Source: Psychrobacter sp. AH5
GTDB lineage: Bacteria > Pseudomonadota > Gammaproteobacteria > Pseudomonadales > Moraxellaceae
Assembly (NCBI RefSeq): GCF_040371085.1
Contig: NZ_JAMBMT010000001.1
Location: forward strand, 372,001 to 436,000
DNA: 64,000 nt
Direction of reading: 5' to 3'
A model generated the notes under the pieces. The model did no database searches. It was not told the origin of the DNA and worked only from the letters and a program-made list of their open reading frames with translations. Position numbers and translations under genes: made by a program. Shown here one piece after another: positions 7,386 through 16,307 of the stretch; within the stretch, counting starts at the first letter, position 1, and each line of letters starts with the position of its first letter.

Positions 7386-9848
7386 CTACTCAGGCATATC
7401 GGCTAAGATTTTGTCCAAAGTGATAGGGAAGTCATAGACCCGTACCCCAATAGCATTGTAGATGGCATTGGCAATAGCGGCAGCGGCTCCGGAGATAGCA
7501 GTCTCGCCAATCCCCTTAATGTGCATAGGGTTGGTATAACGATCATCTTCTTCGACGAGTATGACATCGAGCTGCGGTACATCAGCGTTGACGGGCACAT
7601 GATATTCGGCTAAATCGTGATTACAAAGACGTCCATCGCGCTTGTCATAAATGACTTGCTCCATCAGCGCTGAGCCTATACCAAACACCATACCGCCGTA
7701 ACACTGCGAAGTCGCGGTCTTACGATTAAGAATACGACCAGCAGCAAACGCGCCAGTCATACGTTTGACGCGAATCTCGCCAGTGACTTTATGCACCGCC
7801 ACCTCAGCGAAATTAGCGCCATAAGAGGCTTGACGATGACTTTTACCGTTTTTGCCGGGCGAGATAAAGCCTTTAGCGCTGACTCGCTGCTCGTTATAGC
7901 TAGCGATGACTTCGGCTAGTGAGTAAGACTTTGAGTCACTAAAGTCATAGCTACCTTTGTCACTTTTATTATCGGCATCAACATCGCGTTTTGGCTGAGA
8001 GGTAGTAAAGCCAGTTTTTTCTTTAAGCTGATGCAGCGCGTTATCTGCCACGCCGCTAGCCAAGCTCTTGCCTGCGGCTAACGCTGACTCCATAACACTG
8101 TCTTTATGCTCGCCGATTTTCTTTATTTGTCCGTTATCGATTTGAATAGTGTCGCTGTGTAGCCCCACCTTTTTGGCTAGCATCTCCCGCAGCTGCTGAC
8201 AGGCGAGATAAATACTACTGCCTGAGCTTGCCGCGCCCATGCTACCGCCAGAACCTGCTGCTGGCGGTAAGCTAGTGTCGCCTAAACTCATCTCGATATG
8301 ATCAACGGGCAACCCCAAGATATCAGCGGCAACTTGAGTGAACACCGTATAAGAGCCGGTGCCGATATCAGTCATGTCGGTCTCGATAATGGCTTTGACG
8401 CCAAGCGCTTTGGAATGATCAACTTGCAAAATAGCTCGCGCTTCAGAAGGCGCTAAATTATTACCGCGAGAAGCTGCTGCCATGCCGACTCCCAGCCACC
8501 AATCGCCTTCTAAACGACTAGCAGGACGAGCGATACGTTGATCCCAGCCAAACTGCTCAGCGCCTTGCTCCATACAAGCAATCAGCTGACGAGTGGAGAA
8601 GGGGATATCTTGGCTAGGGTCTTTTTCAGGCTCATTGCGGCGACGAAATTCAATAGGGTCAAGTTTTAATTTTTCAGCCAACTCATCCATCGCGCATTCC
8701 ATCGCGATCTGACCGACCGCTTCTCCAGGAGCGCGCATAGAGCCTGATAGCACTTGATTGAGCTCAACCTTTTGATAGTTTACCAGACGATTTTCCCCGC
8801 GATAAAGGTAATGGGTAGACAAAGCTGCTGGCTCAAAAAAGCTCTCACCGGGCAAGTTACTAGAGATGGTCTCATGAATCATAGTATCGATAATACCGTC
8901 TTTATCACAGCCGATAGCTATGCGCTGGCGCGTGTTGGAGCGTCTAATGGTTGCCTCCATTACTTGCGGGCGGCTCATAACGATGAGTACCGGACGTTGT
9001 AATTCCTTAGCAGAAATAGCTGCTGCGATAGACTCAGGGGAGATACCAAGCTTACTGCCAAAGCCGCCGCCCACGTACTTGGCAATGAGCTGCACTTTAT
9101 CAGCGTCCATATCTAGAGCATCGGCGATTTGTTTTTTGCAAGAGGAGAGCATCTGATTGGAGGAGTACATAATCAGCTTATCGTCTTCCCAATGCGCAAG
9201 CGTTACGTGCGGCTCCATCGGCGAGTTACTTTGACTGGGGGTATGATAAAAGCGATCGAGGGTCACCTCGGCGTCAGCTAGTCCTTGTTCCGGATTACCT
9301 TGTTTGGCATTTTTATCAGAACCGCCCGACTCATCGACATCATGGGCTTTGGGCAGCTCTTTATTAAAATCTAAGGCTGCAAGCTCGGTGTTATCTTTAT
9401 AGCTAATTTTTAATGCTTTTGCGCCCTCTGTTGCCGCCTCAAAAGTCTCAGCAATGACCGCCGCGATAGGCTGCCCATGATAAAATACCTCACTTGCCCC
9501 TTGAGTAGGTGCCTGCATAGCGCCGCCTTGTTGACCATTACGCAAAAAATGCTCAGGGTCAGTGACGACTTTGATAACGCCAGGGATAGACTCAGCGCTA
9601 CTAGTGTCAATCTCTCTAACCTCACCTTTAGCGATCGTGGCGCCAACTAATACCCCATAGGCTTGATTGTCTAGATGAAACTCTGCGCTATAAGGGGCTT
9701 GACCGCTGACTTTTAATGGGCCATCAACACGATTAATAGGCTTGCCAACCAGCTGGCTTGCGGTCTTATCAAACAAGGTATCGACAGGCTCATTCATCAT
9801 CATCTTGTTGGTGGGCTCTTTGGGTAATAAAGTATCCAATACTGACAT
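7386..9848 (-). CDS. paoC: Molybdopterin-binding subunit of aldehyde oxidoreductase (PaoC-like)
   Basis: An 820-residue large subunit of the xanthine oxidase family. Visible motifs: VGKPINRVDGPLKVSG at the start, GGGFGSKLG and SGSMRAPGEAVGQ in the cofactor-binding region, AAGSGGSMGAASSGSS, and the C-terminal GIGETAISGAAAAI that carries the catalytic glutamate. It is expected to oxidise aldehydes using a Mo-cytosine dinucleotide. It is longer than E. coli PaoC (about 730), with a charged insert around residues 640-670 (KRDVDADNKSDKGSYDF). With PaoA and PaoB it should form a heterotrimer. The physiological substrate cannot be read from sequence. Confidence 0.92.
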   Translation of the reverse strand: MSVLDTLLPKEPTNKMMMNEPVDTLFDKTASQLVGKPINRVDGPLKVSGQAPYSAEFHLDNQAYGVLVGATIAKGEVREIDTSSAESIPGVIKVVTDPEHFLRNGQQGGAMQAPTQGASEVFYHGQPIAAVIAETFEAATEGAKALKISYKDNTELAALDFNKELPKAHDVDESGGSDKNAKQGNPEQGLADAEVTLDRFYHTPSQSNSPMEPHVTLAHWEDDKLIMYSSNQMLSSCKKQIADALDMDADKVQLIAKYVGGGFGSKLGISPESIAAAISAKELQRPVLIVMSRPQVMEATIRRSNTRQRIAIGCDKDGIIDTMIHETISSNLPGESFFEPAALSTHYLYRGENRLVNYQKVELNQVLSGSMRAPGEAVGQIAMECAMDELAEKLKLDPIEFRRRNEPEKDPSQDIPFSTRQLIACMEQGAEQFGWDQRIARPASRLEGDWWLGVGMAAASRGNNLAPSEARAILQVDHSKALGVKAIIETDMTDIGTGSYTVFTQVAADILGLPVDHIEMSLGDTSLPPAAGSGGSMGAASSGSSIYLACQQLREMLAKKVGLHSDTIQIDNGQIKKIGEHKDSVMESALAAGKSLASGVADNALHQLKEKTGFTTSQPKRDVDADNKSDKGSYDFSDSKSYSLAEVIASYNEQRVSAKGFISPGKNGKSHRQASYGANFAEVAVHKVTGEIRVKRMTGAFAAGRILNRKTATSQCYGGMVFGIGSALMEQVIYDKRDGRLCNHDLAEYHVPVNADVPQLDVILVEEDDRYTNPMHIKGIGETAISGAAAAIANAIYNAIGVRVYDFPITLDKILADMPE

Positions 9849-9850
9849 GA

Positions 9851-10858
9851 TTATGCTCCCTTATTCGATGATAAATGGCTGGCCTGCGCGCGATTAATAA
9901 CTTGCTTAAGCAGACGGCGAGTGAGCGCAATCTTAAAGTTATTTTGACCGCTACCTTTAGCTTCGCCTAATAATAAATCAGCCGCTTGCGCGATAACGTC
10001 TGCATTGCCATCCGTACCGGTTAATAAAGCCTCTACCGCTTCGTTGCGCCAAGGCTGGGTGCCGATACCACCAAAAGCTAGACGTACCGTGGTTAATTGA
10101 CCGTTGTCATCGCTATTTATCACTGCCGCGCAAGAGACCAAGGCAAAGGCGTAAGAAGCACGGTCGCGCACTTTGTCATAAGTATGTATGCCTTTGATCG
10201 GCGCAGGCAACACGACATGAGTAATCAATTCGCCCACCTCTAATACCGTCTCGATATGCGGGGTATCTTTTGGCAGCACATAAAAATCTGCTACAGGAAT
10301 TTGACGAGTTGAGCCATCAGCTTTGACGGTCTCGATAGTGGCATCCAATAGACGCATAGCCACTGCCATATCGGAGGGATGCTGAGCAATGCAAGAATCG
10401 CTGGTGCCTAAGATAGCCAAAGAGCGGTTTTCGCCATTGATAGCCGGGCAACCTGAACCAGGCTTACGCTTATTACAAGGACTATCAGGCTGATAAAAAT
10501 AGTAGCAGCGAGTCCGCTGTAAAAAATTACCACCAGTGGTGGCTTTATTACGCAGCTGCCCTGTCGCGCCCGCCAAAATAGCGCGCGATAATATTGGATA
10601 ATGGGCAATCACTTCAGGGTGCGCGGCCAAATCACTATTGGTGACTAAAGTGCCGATACGCAAGCCGCCGTCTTCCGTGCTCTCAATTTGCTCAAGCTCT
10701 AGGCGGGTGATATCGACAAGCTTGATGGGCGTCTCAATCTCAAACTTCATCAAATCAAGCAGATTAGTACCACCAGCGATAAAGCTGTCATTTTTACTGT
10801 TTATGGCGCTGGACGCTTCATTAGGAGCGCTGGCACGGACATAGTCAAAGCGTTTCAT
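9851..10858 (-). CDS. paoB: FAD-binding subunit with extra Fe-S site (PaoB-like)
   Basis: A 335-residue FAD subunit of the CoxM/XdhB type: FIAGGTNLLDLMK and ATTGGNFLQRTRC are FAD-contact motifs. Between them and the C-terminal domain lie Cys118, Cys128, Cys137 and Cys156 (RTRCYYF, SPCNKRKPGSGC, SDSCIAQHP). This matches the insertion that binds an additional [4Fe-4S] cluster in E. coli PaoB, so electron transfer from the two [2Fe-2S] clusters through this cluster to FAD is likely. The start overlaps the paoA stop by 4 bp and the stop is 2 bp from paoC, so the three subunits are translationally coupled. Confidence 0.92.
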   Translation of the reverse strand: MKRFDYVRASAPNEASSAINSKNDSFIAGGTNLLDLMKFEIETPIKLVDITRLELEQIESTEDGGLRIGTLVTNSDLAAHPEVIAHYPILSRAILAGATGQLRNKATTGGNFLQRTRCYYFYQPDSPCNKRKPGSGCPAINGENRSLAILGTSDSCIAQHPSDMAVAMRLLDATIETVKADGSTRQIPVADFYVLPKDTPHIETVLEVGELITHVVLPAPIKGIHTYDKVRDRASYAFALVSCAAVINSDDNGQLTTVRLAFGGIGTQPWRNEAVEALLTGTDGNADVIAQAADLLLGEAKGSGQNNFKIALTRRLLKQVINRAQASHLSSNKGA

Positions 10859-11529
10859 AAGCGGCCTCCCAAAGCATTAGCGCTATTGATATTATTTTTA
10901 TTGGCCGTCGATTGATTGCCTAGCTGGGTCTCGCTTGGCGGCGGTGACCAAATTCCGGTGACTTGAGAGCTTGTTTTGGCGTCTGTCTGAGGAGTAGAGC
11001 TATTATCCGTCTGTTTACTCACCTCGTTTTCTAGAACTTGCGAGATAGCTTTGATAATATTGGGGTAAGCCGAGCAGCGGCAAATATTGCCACTCATACG
11101 CTCAGCAAGCTCTTGTACTAATAAGCCGTTGGGGTTTTGCAAATCGCTAGTCACATAGCTTGGCCAGTTTTGTTTGACCTCCTCAATCAGCGCTGTCGCC
11201 GAACAAATCTGCCCCGGTGTACAGTAGCCGCACTGAAAAGCATCGTGATCGACAAAGGCTTGTTGCAAATCTGATAACGATGCTGGCATACCGATGCCCT
11301 CGATAGTGGTAATCTCATCACCATCATGCATCACCGCTAAGGTTAGACAAGAATTAATACGCGCGCCATTGATAAGCATGGTACAAGCGCCGCACTGACC
11401 GTGATCGCAGCCTTTTTTGGGACCGGTTATTTGTAGATGCTGACGGCACAGGTCAAGTAAGGTAGTGCGCGGATCAAGATCATCAAAATGATAGTCTTGG
11501 CTATTGATGGTTAAAGTTAAAGTAGACAT
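10855..11529 (-). CDS. paoA: [2Fe-2S] subunit of aldehyde oxidoreductase (PaoA-like)
   Basis: A 224-residue small subunit. Plant-type [2Fe-2S] ligands are Cys41, 46, 49 and 61 (GCDHGQCGACTML, NSCL). The second cluster, close to molybdenum, uses Cys100, 103, 150 and 152 (CGYCTPGQ, NICRCSAYPN). Unlike E. coli PaoA it starts directly with the ferredoxin fold (MSTLTLTINSQDY) and shows no twin-arginine signal, so the complex is probably cytoplasmic. The last 50 residues are a low-complexity Ser/Thr/Asn tail not needed for the fold. It is first gene of the five-gene operon paoA-paoB-paoC-xdhC-mocA. Confidence 0.92.
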   Translation of the reverse strand: MSTLTLTINSQDYHFDDLDPRTTLLDLCRQHLQITGPKKGCDHGQCGACTMLINGARINSCLTLAVMHDGDEITTIEGIGMPASLSDLQQAFVDHDAFQCGYCTPGQICSATALIEEVKQNWPSYVTSDLQNPNGLLVQELAERMSGNICRCSAYPNIIKAISQVLENEVSKQTDNSSTPQTDAKTSSQVTGIWSPPPSETQLGNQSTANKNNINSANALGGRL

Positions 11530-11680
11530 GCTGGCTTCTCGCTGGCGGATGATAATAAAAGAATAAAGGGCGCATCGCAGGCAGTCTGTAGATTAAGTGT
11601 TAATTAATATATTGATATTTACAAAACTATAATCACAGAACCTTAGTTATTATTTTATCCCAAAGCGCTGGTTTGGGCTC

Positions 11681-11716
11681 AAAAAACCCTTACCAAACGT
11701 TAAGCTTAGTAAGGGT
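11681..11716 (-). terminator. Rho-independent terminator
   Basis: A stem ACCCTTAC (11686-11693) / GTAAGGGT (11709-11716), followed on the minus strand by six T. It ends the transcript of the catabolic cluster whose last gene stops at 11765, and separates it from the paoA promoter region (11530-11680), where I see no clear operator. Confidence 0.8.
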
Positions 11717-11764
11717 CATATTGATAATTTTAACCAATGAATAGAGCTTTAGGGTTATGCTATA

Positions 11765-12490
11765 TCACACCCCGCCTGCGCCTTGATGTGAGGATTCACT
11801 ATTTTCTACTAAGATCGCCGTAGCGGTTTGTTTGAGAATAGCCCACTGTTCATCATCAACGTAGATACCCTCTTTCCAAGCGCGCTGATGCTTCTCGAAC
11901 AGCTCATCGGTTGAGATTTTATGATCAAAATCTCGGCTTTCGTTTTCGATATCAAAATTAAAGGTTGCTAATTCAATCACCATATCATTGGTATTGTAAT
12001 TGGCCTGCACGGCATTAAAAAAGTAAATATCGGGATAAGTAAAGCCTTTATTTAAGGTAAATAAAGTATGTTTGGGCGCGCTACCATTATCCCATTTGGC
12101 AAGACAAGCCATGCCTTTGGTCGATAGATTGACCAGCTCGCTATAAGCTAGCCAGCGATTATGACAGTTCTCGATATAAATCTTATAATGAGCCAAGTCG
12201 CCCATTTTTTCTAAAGCGTAGTCCATAATAGTCGGCAGATGACAGGCTAGGCTGCTGCTATGCAAATTAAACCGAATCGCGCCTGCCCTCTCAGATACGA
12301 TATCAATAGGGGTATCTTGTTCTGTTAATATAAACGGCGTGGCATTATTAAACTGCTCAACGCCATTAAGCCCTGCCATTTGTAATTCAGCGACCATAGT
12401 AGCGATCAAATCAGCTTCGCCCACTTCGCGGTGCATACCGCTAAAGGCTTTATAAACAGTGCTGACGATTTCATTGCGTGAGACGATCAT
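11765..12490 (-). CDS. Unrecognised 241-residue protein of the catabolic cluster
   Basis: I do not recognise this protein. From the ATG at 12490 it has 241 residues, with no signal peptide or membrane segment visible. Charged and aromatic motifs occur throughout (CHNRWLAYSELVNLSTKG, NKGFTYPDIYFFNAVQANY). The start is supported by GGAGGAGC and a 4-bp ATGA overlap with the preceding gene. The open frame runs further upstream to 12604, but that part lies inside the preceding gene. Coupling implies that the two products act together or in stoichiometry. It is the last gene before a terminator in the RidA-ALDH-M19-BCCT cluster. A cytoplasmic role in the same pathway is inference. Confidence 0.75.
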   Translation of the reverse strand: MIVSRNEIVSTVYKAFSGMHREVGEADLIATMVAELQMAGLNGVEQFNNATPFILTEQDTPIDIVSERAGAIRFNLHSSSLACHLPTIMDYALEKMGDLAHYKIYIENCHNRWLAYSELVNLSTKGMACLAKWDNGSAPKHTLFTLNKGFTYPDIYFFNAVQANYNTNDMVIELATFNFDIENESRDFDHKISTDELFEKHQRAWKEGIYVDDEQWAILKQTATAILVENSESSHQGAGGV

Positions 12491-14283
12491 AGCTCCTCCG
12501 TGGTCGGTAGCGATCCATTGGCTTCGGCAGCGGCCAAAGCAGGGGTTAGGGTAGGCGTAGGTACTGGCGTTAGAGGCAAAGTAGGCAATAGCGGAAACAG
12601 CCACTCATCGCTATGTACCTCATCAAATAGTGGCGCGCCCTGAAATAAAGTAACCCGTACCCAGCGATCAGAGCGCGGATCAAACTTGGTCGCGCCAAAC
12701 ATCGATAGCTTGCAGCGCAGTAGGTGAATAGGCAAGGTATCTTTTTGCAGCACATTCATCTGAATATCGCCCATGGATTTATTGCCTAGCGTCCAAACGC
12801 GTCTGGTAATAGCGCGGTACTTGGGCTGTTTTAGTACAAATTCAGTAATAAGCTGCTCAGCGGGAGCTTGTTTTACCGCCTGATATAAGCGGTTAACTTG
12901 ACGGGCAATGTCCAAAGAGAGCTCACGATCCGCGCCCGGCTCTTGTCCACGTACGCCCATGCGCGGCTCTTCTTTATCAATCGAGCGATACCAAAACCAG
13001 TAGCTATTATCCGGCTCATCAAAGTCAATATTGATTGCCCACTGATAGCGGCTCTCTAATAGCGCTAATAAGTCGTTGATGGTTTTGGCTTTGGGCAGTG
13101 ATAGGCTCTCGTCAGCATTGATATCTTCTTCAAAAGCATCCACCTCTTCAGGATATAGCTCCATCAAGCAAGAGATAATGACCTCTTGGCTCTCATAACT
13201 TAAGTCCTTATGAGCTTGCAAAAAGTCTGCCCAAGTCTGATGGTCTTTTACCATTGTCAATAAATTATTCTGTAGTAGCGTCAGCTCTTTAACCACTGTC
13301 TCATTGCGTAGTACTTGTGGCTCATTAATAGTCACGATTTGACTAAAATGCTCAATAGCGCGGCTTAGTAAACTAGAAAAATAAGCGAGCTTTTTGGAAT
13401 TAATCTCATTGACTAGCGTAGCTTGTAGCGCCTGTTCGCGAGTGGTCAGCCACTGATCGACAATGCATGGATGATTAATCAAATAAGGCGCCATACCTAA
13501 ACCGGTGGCATTGCCAATACCTAAGTAACGCTTGATGTCAGGGTGCAGCGTCACTGCTTTATCACCGCCGCGTTTATGCGCCAGATAATCGACCCAATCG
13601 AGACTAAATTCACGTAATAGGTAGACGGCGCACATCTGCGCGCGAAAAGACTGATTAAAATCCTCGCTATGATTAAGCGGCTCAAAATCATAAATACCAA
13701 ATTTGCCATTGCCATAAACGGCGGTGGTACGCAGGATATAACCCACTTGTGCCAATACCTCCAAATCAGGCTGCTGACCTGTCGCTAAAGAGGAGACAAT
13801 ATGCTCAAAGACGCGCATACTCTTATTGGCGCGCGCTAGCACCATCACCATATTGGAGTTGCGCCCCGCTTCTTGCAAAGGCACATTAGCTTTGAGCTTA
13901 TCGAGTAGCTCTTGGCCAATCTCGCCATAAACTAGCCCAAAAGTGACGTCCCATTTTTGCGCAATCACTCGATCGTTACGCTCATCATCTGCCAGCTCAT
14001 TACAGAACACTACTAAATGATAAACGTGCTCATCAGTCTGCAAGCGGTAGATAACTTGGCCATAACCATTGTCATCTAAGTCCCATAAATAGGTCTTGAG
14101 TGTCCATTTTTCTTTATCTATTTTACGCAGCAGGGTACGCACAAAGCTAATACGCGTCTGATGCATAGCGCCTAGTCTCTCAGCGTTCATCACTACGCTA
14201 GGAGCACGTGAACAACGTTTTGCCAGCTCAATGCTACTAATACTATGATCAATACTATAATCATCGCTAGGATATAAATTCAT
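12487..14283 (-). CDS. Unrecognised 598-residue protein of the catabolic cluster
   Basis: A large soluble-looking protein that I do not recognise. There is no signal peptide, membrane segment, P-loop or metal-binding cluster. Features that can be seen: an N-terminal region rich in charged and aromatic residues, the motif GNATGLGMAPYLINHP near residue 270, an acidic stretch (PEEVDAFEEDINADES) near residue 380, and a Pro/Thr-rich tail (PTLPLTPVPTPTLTPALAAA). It lies about 100 bp after the BCCT transporter gene on the same strand and overlaps the next unknown gene by 4 bp. The pair is therefore probably a functional unit of the transport and catabolic cluster. No function is assigned. Confidence 0.8.
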   Translation of the reverse strand: MNLYPSDDYSIDHSISSIELAKRCSRAPSVVMNAERLGAMHQTRISFVRTLLRKIDKEKWTLKTYLWDLDDNGYGQVIYRLQTDEHVYHLVVFCNELADDERNDRVIAQKWDVTFGLVYGEIGQELLDKLKANVPLQEAGRNSNMVMVLARANKSMRVFEHIVSSLATGQQPDLEVLAQVGYILRTTAVYGNGKFGIYDFEPLNHSEDFNQSFRAQMCAVYLLREFSLDWVDYLAHKRGGDKAVTLHPDIKRYLGIGNATGLGMAPYLINHPCIVDQWLTTREQALQATLVNEINSKKLAYFSSLLSRAIEHFSQIVTINEPQVLRNETVVKELTLLQNNLLTMVKDHQTWADFLQAHKDLSYESQEVIISCLMELYPEEVDAFEEDINADESLSLPKAKTINDLLALLESRYQWAINIDFDEPDNSYWFWYRSIDKEEPRMGVRGQEPGADRELSLDIARQVNRLYQAVKQAPAEQLITEFVLKQPKYRAITRRVWTLGNKSMGDIQMNVLQKDTLPIHLLRCKLSMFGATKFDPRSDRWVRVTLFQGAPLFDEVHSDEWLFPLLPTLPLTPVPTPTLTPALAAAEANGSLPTTEEL

Positions 14284-14385
14284 AATGCCCCCATACTAAG
14301 TGGTGTATTAAACCGATACTGTAGTAGCAAATTGCATCACTAGAGTATCGGCTGAAATAGTGATTATTGGCTAAACGCTTTAGAT

Positions 14386-16044
14386 TTACTTGGGTTCTTT
14401 TATAAGTGCTTGTTGTTGCAGTTTTTGTTCGGCTATCAGATGATCGGTCTCAACGCGATTGGGACGGTAGAGATCTTGATCACGTGCCATTTGCTTAGCG
14501 ATTTGCGGCCCATTCCATAATGAGGGTAATAAGATAAAAGACACTGGCACCGCGGTAATCACAATAAATGATTGCAAAGCACTGACGCCGCCAGATCCTA
14601 GCGATATTAGCACAATAGCGGTAACCCCCATCATCACGCCCCAAAAGCTGCGTATCATGGCATTCGGCTCGCGCTCACCACTGATAACCACACTGATGGT
14701 ATAAGTCATTGAGTCGCCTGTGGTGACAATAAACACCGTGGTCAAAATCAAAAACAAGATCGATATTATCAAAGGAAATGGTAGCTGCTGGGTAATCGCT
14801 AATAGCGCGCCGGGTAAGTTAAAGCCTTCAAAAGCGCTACTAACCACACCAGGATTAGCAATCTCAAAAGCAAGTCCTGAACCTCCGACTACGGTGAACC
14901 AAAAGCAAGTGACGAGCGGCGCAATAATACAAACGGTGGTAATCAGCTCACGAATAGTACGACCACGCGAGATACGCGCGATAAAGATCGCCATCATTGG
15001 CCCATAGCCCAAAAACCAGCCCCAAAAAAACACTGTCCAGCCGCCAAGCCAGCCTTCATCACCGCGGAATGTCGCCATCGGGATAAAGTTTTGCACCATG
15101 GTGCCGACACCTTGGATGTAACCATTGACGATAAAGTTACTCGGCCCAAGAAGTAGAATAAACAACATCAGCGCGACCGCTAATATAACGTTAAAGCGGC
15201 TAAGCAGCTGCATACCACGCGCAAGGCCACTAATAGCGGAGATGGTATAAAGAATAATCGCGAAAATAATGATAATCAGCTGCGTGACAAAGGTGTCAGG
15301 AATACCAAAAAGCTCATTTAAAGCATAGCTGGTCTGCAAACCCAAAAATCCAATAGGGCCGATAGTGCCGGCAGCCACCGCCACGATACAGCAAGCATCA
15401 ATGATCGCGCCAATCTGTCCCGTAAGTACGCGCTCGCCAAACATAGGGTACAACAGCGTACGCGGCTTAAGCGGCAGACCTTTATCATAATGCAAATGCA
15501 TAACCACGATAGCGGTCAAACTACCTACAATCGACCACGCCAAAAAACCCCAATGCATAAAAGATTGTGATAAGGCATTAAAAGCCCGCTGCTGCGGATC
15601 TGATGCCTCACCATAAACTGGCGGCGCTGAAACAAAATGCGCTATAGGCTCAGCTGCGGCCCAAAATACCCCGCCGCCTGCTAGTAGCGTACAAAATAAG
15701 ATCGCCATCCACTTAAAATTGTCCATCTCAGGCTTTGGCAAATTACCCAAAATGACCCGACCCGTACGACCCGCGCCGACGGCTAGAGCAATCACAAAAG
15801 TAGCTAATAATAGTATCTGCCAAAAAGGCCCAAAGATATCCGCTGACCAAGTAAAGGCAGTATTGACGACTGTTGCTAACTGCTCTTCAGCAAAAATCGC
15901 CATCAATACAAATACCGTAATAAAACCGCCGCTGTACCAAAAAGCGGGGTTTTTTAGTCCCAAAGTATCGGTATTCTCTACTACTGGCGGCGTTGAGGTT
16001 GAGCGTCCGAGCTCGTCTGGTTTAAGTCCCTTTATAACGGCCAT
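14386..16044 (-). CDS. BCCT-family (betaine/carnitine/choline) transporter
   Basis: About 552 residues with twelve predicted membrane helices, starting at ATG 16044, which has AGGAAG 7 bp upstream. An upstream ATG at 16068 would add 8 residues but lacks a ribosome site. The BCCT signature around TM8 reads WTVFFWGWFLGYGPMMA followed by IFIARISRGRTIREL. The aromatic box that grips quaternary ammonium groups is W-W-x-x-W in BetP; here it reads W-F-x-x-Y, still aromatic but changed. The long osmosensing C-terminal tail typical of BetP is absent, which fits nutrient uptake more than osmoprotection. The substrate is unknown: a betaine or related zwitterion is likely from the family and the catabolic neighbours. 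Confidence 0.9.
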   Translation of the reverse strand: MAVIKGLKPDELGRSTSTPPVVENTDTLGLKNPAFWYSGGFITVFVLMAIFAEEQLATVVNTAFTWSADIFGPFWQILLLATFVIALAVGAGRTGRVILGNLPKPEMDNFKWMAILFCTLLAGGGVFWAAAEPIAHFVSAPPVYGEASDPQQRAFNALSQSFMHWGFLAWSIVGSLTAIVVMHLHYDKGLPLKPRTLLYPMFGERVLTGQIGAIIDACCIVAVAAGTIGPIGFLGLQTSYALNELFGIPDTFVTQLIIIIFAIILYTISAISGLARGMQLLSRFNVILAVALMLFILLLGPSNFIVNGYIQGVGTMVQNFIPMATFRGDEGWLGGWTVFFWGWFLGYGPMMAIFIARISRGRTIRELITTVCIIAPLVTCFWFTVVGGSGLAFEIANPGVVSSAFEGFNLPGALLAITQQLPFPLIISILFLILTTVFIVTTGDSMTYTISVVISGEREPNAMIRSFWGVMMGVTAIVLISLGSGGVSALQSFIVITAVPVSFILLPSLWNGPQIAKQMARDQDLYRPNRVETDHLIAEQKLQQQALIKEPK

Positions 16045-16307
16045 AGTCTGGCTTCCTGTAGTTGTCATGATATCGTTATGCGTTAAGTTAAATCAGAGCG
16101 GCATCAAGCGAATTTACCGCAAGTTTTAATAAAACTCTGTATTTAATGATGCCAATCTAAATAGTCTTTAACTCTAAATAATCTTTAACGCTCAAAACAT
16201 CTAATGCCTTATAGCGTAAAGAAGTAGCGTACTGAAATAACATATTGAAATGGTTTATTAAAATAGCGCACTAAATCGTCACTTTGCTAAATTTGAAGAT
16301 CAAAAAT

